Shown here: piece by piece, positions 25,224 to 31,206 of the stretch
Position numbering within the stretch: position 1 is the stretch's first letter
Layout of the letters: each line of letters begins with the position of its first letter
Source: JBOZRQ01 sp050789255
Lineage (GTDB): Bacteria > Bacillota > Sulfobacillia > Symbiobacteriales > Symbiobacteriaceae
Assembly: GCA_050789255.1 (NCBI GenBank)
Contig: JBOZRQ010000035.1
Coordinates: 1-64,000 of the forward strand
Reading direction: 5' to 3'
DNA: 64,000 bases
The notes under the pieces: model-generated
Databases searched by the model: none
Seen by the model: the letters and a program-made list of their open reading frames with translations, nothing else
What the model was told of the DNA's origin: nothing
Position numbers and translations under genes: made by a program

Positions 25224-26207
25224 TTACTGGTACGACATGACACCGGTGATGGCGTCAATCACGCGGCCGGCGTCGGGCAGGTAGAGATCCTCCGTGAGCC
25301 GGTAGGGCATGGGCACGTCGAAGCCGGTCACCCGGGCGACGGGCGCCTGCAGGTATTCGAGAGCGTTGTCGTTGATCAGGGCGATCAGTTCGCTATGGAA
25401 GCCGGCGGTGCGGGGCGCCTCGGTGACGATGACGGCACGGCCGGTCTTCTTGACGGAGTTGATGACGGTATCCAGGTCGAGCGGCACGATCGAGCGCAGG
25501 TCGACCACCTCCGCCTGCCAGCCGTTCTGGGCGGCGACCTGCTCAGCGGCCTCCAGGGCGGTGTGGACGTGGCGGCCGTAGGAGATGATGGTCAGGTCCT
25601 TACCCTCCCGGGCGATGGCCGCCTTGCCGATGGGCACCGTGTAGTGCTCTTCGGGCACCTCGGCGCGGAAGGAGCGGTAGAGCGCCTTCGGCTCGAAGTA
25701 CATGACCGGGTCCGGATCATCGATGGCGGCGAGGAGCAGGCCCTTAGCGTCGTAGGGGTTGGACGGAGCGACGATCTTGAGGCCGGGGTTGTTGGCATAC
25801 CAGGCCTCGATCGACTCGGAGTGGTGCTCCAGCGCCTTGATGCCGCCCCAGGAGGGAACACGGAGCACCATGGGGCAGGTGAACCGGCCCCGGCTGCGAT
25901 GGCGGACCCGGGCGATCTGGTTGACCACGTGCTCGTGGGCGGGGGCCAGGAAGCCGTCGAACTGGACCTCCACGACGGGCTTCAGGCCGTTGACCGCCAT
26001 GCCCATGGCGGCGCCCACGAAGCCGGACTCGGCGAGCGGAGCGTCGATGGCCCGCTCGGCGCCAAACTCCTGGTAAATGCCCTCGGTGGCACGGAAGACG
26101 CCGCCGTTGACACCAACGTCCTCACCAATAATCAGAACGCTGGGGTCGCGACGCATCGCGACCTTCATCGCATCATTAATAGCTTGGATCAGCGTCATCT
26201 TAGCCAT
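25224..26207 (-). CDS. pdhB: 2-oxoacid (pyruvate) dehydrogenase E1 beta subunit
   Basis: A 327-residue transketolase-like beta subunit that completes the thiamine-diphosphate active site with E1alpha. The N-terminal ALNDAM-like TLIQAINDAMKVAMRRDP, then LIIGEDVGVNGGVFRAT (with the conserved glutamate contacting the ThDP aminopyrimidine), PLAESGFVGAAMGMA, and the C-terminal GRAVIVTEAPRTAGFHSELI are all typical. The ATG at 26207 overlaps the E1alpha stop by eight bases, with GGGGAGG upstream. The arrangement and similarity favour the Bacillus/Geobacillus-type pyruvate dehydrogenase over a branched-chain enzyme. Confidence 0.95.
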   Translation of the reverse strand: MAKMTLIQAINDAMKVAMRRDPSVLIIGEDVGVNGGVFRATEGIYQEFGAERAIDAPLAESGFVGAAMGMAVNGLKPVVEVQFDGFLAPAHEHVVNQIARVRHRSRGRFTCPMVLRVPSWGGIKALEHHSESIEAWYANNPGLKIVAPSNPYDAKGLLLAAIDDPDPVMYFEPKALYRSFRAEVPEEHYTVPIGKAAIAREGKDLTIISYGRHVHTALEAAEQVAAQNGWQAEVVDLRSIVPLDLDTVINSVKKTGRAVIVTEAPRTAGFHSELIALINDNALEYLQAPVARVTGFDVPMPYRLTEDLYLPDAGRVIDAITGVMSYQ

Positions 26208-27339
26208 GCTTGGCAGCCTCCCCGTGACCCTTCTTGGCCAGGTACGACTTCAGGTACTGCTTCTGGCGCTGCAGCTCCGGCGTCGGCTCGGCATAGAGGT
26301 GATCGAACACATCATCAACGGTGGGGTTCGGGATCGAGTCGGCCTCGGCGATGGCGTTGTTGACCTGCTCGCGGGCCGAGTTCCACAGGGCCTCGTCTTC
26401 AGCGTCGTTCCAGAGGCCCTTGGAGACCAGGTAGCGCTTCATGCGGAAGATGGGGTCCTTGGCCTGCCACTCGTCGAGGGCCTGGCCCTGGTTGGTCTTG
26501 ATTTCGCCCTCTTCGCGGTAGCGCTTGGGATCGTCGGGCGTGGTGTGCGGGCCGTAGCGGAAGGTAAGGGCCTCCACCAGGGTGGGACCGCCGCCGCTCT
26601 TGCCGCGCTCGATGGCTTCCTTCATGACGGTCAGCACAGCGAGGATGTCCTGGCCGTCGACCCGGACGCCGGCGATGTCATAGGCCAGAGCCCGCTGCGC
26701 CAGGGTCTTGGTCTTGAACTGCTTGGAGTTCGGGGTGGAGATGGCGTACTTATTATTCTGGATGAAGAAGATGGTGGCGGTGTTCTGGACCGCCGCAAAG
26801 TTGAGCGCTTCATGGAAGTCGCCGGGGGAGGTGCCTCCGTCGCCGGCGTAGCCGACCGCCACGGTGTCCTCCTTGCGGATCTTGGCGGCCCAGGTGGCGC
26901 CCACGGCGTGCACGAGCTGCGTGGCGATGGGAATGGAGATCGGGAAGGCGTTTACACCCTCGGGGGCGTGGCTGCCGGACTCATCGCCCATATAGTAGCG
27001 AATGATGTGTTTGGAGGGAACGCCCAGGACCTGCATGGCGCCGTGATCGCGATAGGTCGGGAAGACCCAGTCCTGAGCGGGCCGCAGCAGGTAGGCGGAA
27101 CCGACCTGGCAGGCCTCCTGGCCGGAGAACGGGGCGAAGGTGCCCATGCGGCCCTGGCGGGAGAGATTCAGGCAACGCTGGTCGAATACCCGCAGGTAGA
27201 CCATCCAGCGGTAAACATCCTTCAGTTGATCAGCCGTAAAATCGGGCTCCGGCCCGACCAGAGTCCCGTCGGGATTCAGGACGCGGCGGACTGTGAACAG
27301 TTGCTCCATGTCCAACTTTTGCTCTTCCTTGAGTTCCAC
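26200..27339 (-). CDS. pdhA: 2-oxoacid (pyruvate) dehydrogenase E1 alpha subunit
   Basis: A 379-residue thiamine-diphosphate enzyme subunit that decarboxylates the 2-oxoacid and reductively acylates E2. The ThDP/metal motif is GYAGDGGTSPGDFHEALNFA (GDG ... about 28 residues ... NNKYAIST). Earlier, FSGQEACQVGSAYLL and FPTYRDHGAM, and later phosphorylation-loop-like RYGPHTTPDDPKRYR, are standard. The N-terminal YRWMVYLRVFDQRCLNLSRQG matches the Bacillus-type PDH E1alpha. The start is a GTG at 27339 behind AGGGGGT. It is first in the operon, about 100 bases from a good minus-strand promoter. Confidence 0.95.
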   Translation of the reverse strand: MELKEEQKLDMEQLFTVRRVLNPDGTLVGPEPDFTADQLKDVYRWMVYLRVFDQRCLNLSRQGRMGTFAPFSGQEACQVGSAYLLRPAQDWVFPTYRDHGAMQVLGVPSKHIIRYYMGDESGSHAPEGVNAFPISIPIATQLVHAVGATWAAKIRKEDTVAVGYAGDGGTSPGDFHEALNFAAVQNTATIFFIQNNKYAISTPNSKQFKTKTLAQRALAYDIAGVRVDGQDILAVLTVMKEAIERGKSGGGPTLVEALTFRYGPHTTPDDPKRYREEGEIKTNQGQALDEWQAKDPIFRMKRYLVSKGLWNDAEDEALWNSAREQVNNAIAEADSIPNPTVDDVFDHLYAEPTPELQRQKQYLKSYLAKKGHGEAAKHG

Positions 27340-27438
27340 GGAGATAGACCCCCTTCGGATAACTGCGGTAGAGCATATCGATCAGGGTCGCCCCTGCACC
27401 ATCGCGCTACCGTGAATGGCACTTTCGTACTATGGACT

Positions 27439-27467
27439 ATTGTAATTCGCCGGTAGATACGGGTCAA
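27439..27467 (-). promoter_or_regulatory. sigma-A-type promoter of the pdh operon
   Basis: On the minus strand TTGACC and TACAAT are separated by exactly 17 bases (complements of 27462-27467 and 27439-27444). The start codon of pdhA lies about 95 bases downstream, leaving an untranslated leader of roughly 90 bases. Confidence 0.85.
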
Positions 27468-27502
27468 CATAAACCAATAACCTGCATTTCACCGGAAAAC
27501 CG

Positions 27503-27531
27503 TTGACGAATCTCCCATTCCCCCATATAAT
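27503..27531 (+). promoter_or_regulatory. sigma-A-type promoter P1 facing the ArsR-type gene
   Basis: TTGACG (27503-27508) and a perfect TATAAT (27526-27531) lie 17 bases apart. The predicted start site near 27538 is about 265 bases from the next start codon, so the product is either a long leader or a small RNA. Confidence 0.85.
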
Positions 27532-27734
27532 ACGCAACTTTTTCACACATCCACGGCTTCCACAAACCGCCACGCTCTTCCCCCCTGTACAGGACTCCCT
27601 TAATGTAGGATATTTGTATTAGGCAACTTTCCTGAACCCGAAACGGCTGATCAATATTGCAGAATAGGCGGAACTCTACGCCAGCGTTTACACGTCTTTA
27701 CGAGATTGTTACACTCGACAAATCTCGACTCCGA

Positions 27735-27763
27735 TTGACAAACCCTATCGGACGGATGATAAT
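27735..27763 (+). promoter_or_regulatory. sigma-A-type promoter P2 of the ArsR-type gene
   Basis: A perfect TTGACA (27735-27740) and GATAAT (27758-27763) are spaced 17 bases apart. The predicted transcript start is about 33 bases before the ArsR-type ATG. An inverted repeat abuts its upstream side. Confidence 0.88.
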
Positions 27764-27802
27764 TAAAATATTAGAAGTTTATTTAGCGGGGGTAGTCCAG
27801 TT

Positions 27803-28135
27803 ATGGAACAGGATCGTCGAATTTTCGAGCTTCAGGCGCGCGTGTGTCAGGTGTTGGCGAATCCGAAGCGGCTTGAGATCCTGTACACCCTGAAGGACAC
27901 CGAGATGACCGCCGGCGAGCTCGCCAAGACGGTCGATGTTACCATGCCCAACCTGTCTCAGCATCTGTCGCTGATGAAGCAGTACGGTCTGGTAGAGTCT
28001 CGCAAGGAAGGCCTGAATATGTACTATCGGGTCGCCTCCGACCATATTCTTGAGGTCTGCGCTTCGGTCCGGAAGGTGCTCGCTGAGCAGCTGGCCCGTC
28101 AGACGGTCTTGCTTGATCAGGTCTCTGCCGAGTAA
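27803..28135 (+). CDS. ArsR-family winged-helix transcription regulator
   Basis: A 110-residue ArsR/SmtB-type repressor. A helical N-terminus (FELQARVCQVLANPKRLEIL, about 8-27) leads into the winged HTH (TAGELAKTVDVTMPNLSQHLSLMKQYGLVESRKEG) and a C-terminal dimerisation helix. Two isolated cysteines (VCQVL, VCASV) are present, but there is no CxC metal motif in the recognition helix, so classical metal sensing is uncertain. It is transcribed from two promoters and followed by a strong terminator. Its target may be its own promoter region, the divergent pdh operon, or the MFS/CLC genes downstream. Confidence 0.9.
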   Translation: MEQDRRIFELQARVCQVLANPKRLEILYTLKDTEMTAGELAKTVDVTMPNLSQHLSLMKQYGLVESRKEGLNMYYRVASDHILEVCASVRKVLAEQLARQTVLLDQVSAE

Positions 28136-28149
28136 AGTAGAATCACGTA

Positions 28150-28184
28150 GCCCCCTGTCACCAACGGTGGCAGGGGGCCTTTTG
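28150..28184 (+). terminator. intrinsic terminator of the ArsR-type gene
   Basis: The 13-base arms 28150-28162 (GCCCCCTGTCACC) and 28166-28178, with one G-T pair, are followed by CTTTTGT. Confidence 0.88.
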
Positions 28185-28205
28185 TCGTAGGAGGCCATAC
28201 GCAAG

Positions 28206-29390
28206 GTGTCGCCACAAACTTCCAAGCTTAGCCGCAACGTGTGGATTGCAGGCCTTGTGAGCCTCTTTACCGACACATCCTCGGAGATGTTGGTGTCAGT
28301 GCTGCCGCTCTTTCTGGCCGGGACGCTCCAGGCGCCAGCTGGGGTGATTGGCCTCATCGAGGGCCTCGCTGAAGCGATGGCCAGCGTGATGAAGGCCGTC
28401 TCCGGCTGGCTCTCCGACCGGAGCGGACGTCGCAAACCGCTCATGGTGGCGGGATACGGGCTGTCCAACATCCTGAAGCCGCTGCTGGGCTTTGCCGGCT
28501 CCTGGGGACAGGTGCTTGCGATTCGCTTGTCGGATCGGTTCGGCAAGGGGCTGCGTGCGGCGCCGCGGGACGCCCTGATTGCCGAGTCGGCGGCGCCCGA
28601 GGTGCGGGGGAAGGCCTTCGGGCTTCACCGGGCCATGGACACCGTTGGGGCAGCCATTGGCCCAATGGCCGCGTGGCTGATTCTGCTGGCGTGGCCGGGG
28701 CAGTACCGGAAGGTCTTCCTGTGGGCGGCCCTGCCAGGCATGCTCGCCGTCGCTTTGCTTCTACTCTTCCTGCGGGAACCCCGCGGAGAGGTGGCTGAAA
28801 CCAAGGCAGGCCCCGTGTTCAGGAACTGGAGCCTTTCGGTCGGCGCCCTCTCGCCTGAACTGCGCAGGTACCTGGCTGTAGGGTTGGTTTTCTCCCTGGG
28901 CAACTCGTCGGATGCCTTCCTGGTGCTGCGGGCACAGAACCTGGGCCTTTCCGCTCCGCTGGTTCCCCTGGCGTACTTCTGCCTTAATCTTAGCTCTTCG
29001 GTGCTGGCCTACCCGGCCGGCGCCCTATCGGACCGCTTCGGCCGCAAACCCCTGCTGGTAACGGGTTTGGGCGCCTTTGCCGCCATTTACCTTGGCTTCG
29101 GCCTGGCGACCAAAGGCTGGGTGTCCTGGCCGCTCTTCCTTGCCTACGGGCTCTACTACGCCTTCACCGAGGGTGTTCAGAAGGCCTACATCGCTGATCT
29201 GGCGGATCCGGAACAGCGCGCTACAGCGATCGGGGTGTTCAACGCGCTGACCGGGCTCGCCGCCCTGCCCGCCAGCTTGCTGGCAGGCGTCCTGTGGGAC
29301 TGGGCCGGCCCGTCGGTGCCCTTCTACCTGGGCAGCGGCACCGCCGCCGCGGCTGCACTACTACTCCTGCTCTGGGGAAGGAAGTCGTAA
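28206..29390 (+). CDS. major facilitator superfamily transporter
   Basis: A 394-residue transporter with about 12 transmembrane segments. The opening WIAGLVSLFTDTSSEMLVSV followed by LPLF is characteristic of a widespread MFS subgroup. The loop 2-3 motif reads GWLSDRSGRRKP, and its repeat in the second half reads GALSDRFGRKP. RLSDRFGKGLRAAPRDALI is another subgroup hallmark. The substrate is unknown; drug or sugar efflux is possible. The GTG at 28206 lies 12 bases after GTAGGAGG. It is followed one base after the stop by the CLC gene, implying co-transcription and perhaps a shared efflux role. Confidence 0.88.
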   Translation: MSPQTSKLSRNVWIAGLVSLFTDTSSEMLVSVLPLFLAGTLQAPAGVIGLIEGLAEAMASVMKAVSGWLSDRSGRRKPLMVAGYGLSNILKPLLGFAGSWGQVLAIRLSDRFGKGLRAAPRDALIAESAAPEVRGKAFGLHRAMDTVGAAIGPMAAWLILLAWPGQYRKVFLWAALPGMLAVALLLLFLREPRGEVAETKAGPVFRNWSLSVGALSPELRRYLAVGLVFSLGNSSDAFLVLRAQNLGLSAPLVPLAYFCLNLSSSVLAYPAGALSDRFGRKPLLVTGLGAFAAIYLGFGLATKGWVSWPLFLAYGLYYAFTEGVQKAYIADLADPEQRATAIGVFNALTGLAALPASLLAGVLWDWAGPSVPFYLGSGTAAAAALLLLLWGRKS

Positions 29391-29391
29391 G

Positions 29392-30597
29392 TTGTCGAAC
29401 AGTGTCGATTTTCGTCGAATTCTGCGATGGCTGTTGCTGGGCGCCGCCGCAGGGGTCGCGGCCGGCAGCGCCTCGGCACTCTTCTTGTGGAGCCTTGAGC
29501 GGGTCACCTCGCTGCGCGACCTGAACCCCTGGCTGATCTGGCTGCTGCCGCTGGGCGGCCTGCTGGTGGGCTGGGTCTACGCCACCTACGGCCGGGAGGT
29601 CGCTGGCGGGAACAACGTGATCCTGGCACAGCTGGACAAGGGCGAGGGGCGAGTCCCGCTGCGGATGGCGCCCTTTGTGCTCGGCGGGACACTGGTGACC
29701 CATCTCTTCGGCGGGAGCGCCGGGCGGGAGGGCACCGCCGTCCAGATGGGCGGGAGTCTGGCAGACTTTCTGGCCCGGTTGTTCGCCCTCTCCCCGTCGG
29801 ACCGGCGGGTTCTGCTGACCAGCGGCGTCGCAGGCGGTTTCGGCTCGGTCTTTGGCACCCCCCTGGCGGGCACGGTCTTCGCCATGGAGGTGACCCAGGT
29901 CGGCGGCGTTAAGTACGAGTCGATGGTGGCGGCCCTGGCAGCCGCCGTGGTCGGCGACTTGACGACCAGGACCTGGGGCCTCGGACATGCCCACTACCCT
30001 GCCCTGGGTAGCTTCGGAATCTCCGGCGCCCTGCTGCTGAAGGTGGTGTGCCTCGGCATCGCCGCGGGCCTTGTCAGTCGGCTTTTCGTCTTTGCGCTGC
30101 ACGGGGTGAAGGCGGCCTACCGGAAATGGATCCCGGCCGAGCCGCTGCGGCCGCTGGTTGGCGGGGCCGTTGTGGCAGTGGTGATCCTCGGGCTGGACGC
30201 CTACGACTACGCCGGCATCGGCACCAGGGTGATCGCCGCCAGCTTTACCCCGGGCGCCGTGCCGCCGCTGGCCTGGCTGTGGAAGTTGCTGCTGACGGCG
30301 CTCACCCTGGGCGCCGGTTTCCAGGGCGGCGAGGTGACCCCGCTCTTCTTCATGGGCTCCACGCTGGGGGCTGCTCTGGGCCCGCTCCTGGGGATGCCGT
30401 ACGACCTGGCGGTGGGAGCCGGCTTCGTGGCGGTCTTCGCCGGCGCGGCCAACACTCCGCTTGCATGCATACTGATGGCCGCCGAGCTCTTTGGCGGCGG
30501 GGGCATCGTTTACGTAGGGCTGGCCTGCCTGGCGGCTTACCTTGCCTCGGGCCATACCGGCATCTATGCGGCCCAACGGGTAGTACACCCGAAGTAA
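29392..30597 (+). CDS. CLC-family anion channel/antiporter, fluoride-type motifs
   Basis: A 401-residue CLC protein with the usual array of membrane helices. In place of the chloride-selective GSGIP it carries GGNNVI (about 72-77), and the second filter motif is GREGT (111-115) rather than GREGP. The third element reads FGSVFGTPLAGTVFAMEV. The GNN and GREGT variants are those known from CLC-F fluoride/proton antiporters, so export of fluoride is the likely role (inference from motifs). The start is TTG at 29392, directly after the MFS stop. No fluoride-riboswitch sequence was recognised upstream of this unit. Confidence 0.85.
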   Translation: MSNSVDFRRILRWLLLGAAAGVAAGSASALFLWSLERVTSLRDLNPWLIWLLPLGGLLVGWVYATYGREVAGGNNVILAQLDKGEGRVPLRMAPFVLGGTLVTHLFGGSAGREGTAVQMGGSLADFLARLFALSPSDRRVLLTSGVAGGFGSVFGTPLAGTVFAMEVTQVGGVKYESMVAALAAAVVGDLTTRTWGLGHAHYPALGSFGISGALLLKVVCLGIAAGLVSRLFVFALHGVKAAYRKWIPAEPLRPLVGGAVVAVVILGLDAYDYAGIGTRVIAASFTPGAVPPLAWLWKLLLTALTLGAGFQGGEVTPLFFMGSTLGAALGPLLGMPYDLAVGAGFVAVFAGAANTPLACILMAAELFGGGGIVYVGLACLAAYLASGHTGIYAAQRVVHPK

Positions 30598-30618
30598 TAA
30601 TCCAGGGAGGATTCTTCG

Positions 30619-30975
30619 ATGGCAACGGTGTTCAAGCAGGCGATCCCGGTTCTTTTCGTGGCCGATGTCGACGCAGCGATCCGCTATTACACCGAGAAGT
30701 TGGGCTTCAAGGTCAGCTTCACCTCTCCGTATGACTACGCCGGGGTGGCCCGCGACGGCGTGGAGATCCACATTGGCAAGGGCGACGGGGCCGCACGAAA
30801 CCGGGGCGCCGACATCATCCTGATGGTCCAGAACATTGAGGATCTGCACGCCGAGCTGGTCGCCTCCGGGGCGATTCCGGCCGATCATGCCCTGGTGCAT
30901 CAGGACTACGGGATGAAGGAGATCCACATCCACGATCCATTCGGGTACCATATCGGGTTTGCGGAGAACGTATAA
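30619..30975 (+). CDS. VOC/glyoxalase-superfamily protein
   Basis: A 118-residue vicinal-oxygen-chelate protein with two beta-alpha-beta-beta-beta modules. It opens IPVLFVADVDAAIRYYTEKL, passes through VARDGVEIHIGKGDG and closes with the typical KEIHIHDPFGYHIGFAEN. Potential metal ligands are the His in EIHIG and the Glu near the C-terminus. It is related to bleomycin-resistance/glyoxalase proteins, but the reaction is unknown. The ATG at 30619 has GGGAGG upstream, 21 bases after the CLC gene, so it may be co-transcribed with MFS and CLC before a strong terminator. Confidence 0.88.
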   Translation: MATVFKQAIPVLFVADVDAAIRYYTEKLGFKVSFTSPYDYAGVARDGVEIHIGKGDGAARNRGADIILMVQNIEDLHAELVASGAIPADHALVHQDYGMKEIHIHDPFGYHIGFAENV

Positions 30976-30980
30976 GCAGA

Positions 30981-31025
30981 AAACGGTCCCCGGGCGTGCG
31001 ATGCGTCCGGGGACCGTTTGTATTC
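30981..31025. terminator. bidirectional terminator
   Basis: Perfect 13 bp arms 30981-30993 (AAACGGTCCCCGG) and 31007-31019 give a stem with an A-run on one side and a T-run on the other. It serves the VOC gene on plus and the 21-codon gene on minus. Confidence 0.9.
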
Positions 31026-31089
31026 AAAGGCGGGCGTTGAGCAGCATCCATTTCATCAGGGCCTCGAAGAGGTCGCGCAGCGTTTTCAT
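31024..31089 (-). CDS. 21-residue micro-protein
   Basis: A 21-codon frame with ATG at 31089, preceded by GGAGGACC at good spacing and followed directly by a strong terminator. The peptide starts MKTLRDLFEALMKWMLL and is a basic amphipathic helix, the type of sequence found in small membrane-associated or signalling peptides. It lies downstream of, and on the same strand as, the large LuxR-type regulator, separated by 117 bases. There are no cysteines and no classical signal peptide. No family is recognised; the ribosome-binding site plus terminator is the evidence. Confidence 0.5.
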   Translation of the reverse strand: MKTLRDLFEALMKWMLLNARL

Positions 31090-31206
31090 TGTGAAGGTCC
31101 TCCATGCAGGTCTGTTGCGGGTTGTTGGACCCATCGTACCAGCCCGGTGGAGTTGCTCCATCGATGAAAACCCTGATGTTTGAGTACGGTCTTGCCCTAG
31201 GTAGTT

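Larger units (their letters stand above)
27340..27802. other. 463-base divergent regulatory region between pdhA and the ArsR-type gene
   Basis: No open frame of credible length is seen. It holds one minus-strand promoter for pdhA and two plus-strand promoters (listed separately). An imperfect inverted repeat (27701-27709 with 27718-27727, CGAGATT/AATCTCG) lies just upstream of the second plus promoter. The stretch is markedly more AT-rich than its neighbours. The 240 bases between the two plus promoters could encode an untranslated leader or a small RNA. Confidence 0.7.

Noticed and set aside
22462..26363. Two very long plus-strand open frames (about 500 and 800 codons)
   Set aside because: They run antisense to the intact E3, E2 and E1beta genes and reflect high GC at third codon positions.
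27640..27700. Fluoride riboswitch (crcB motif) from GGCTGAT near the ArsR-type gene
   Set aside because: Only a short match; the other conserved elements of the motif are missing and the CLC gene is not next to it.
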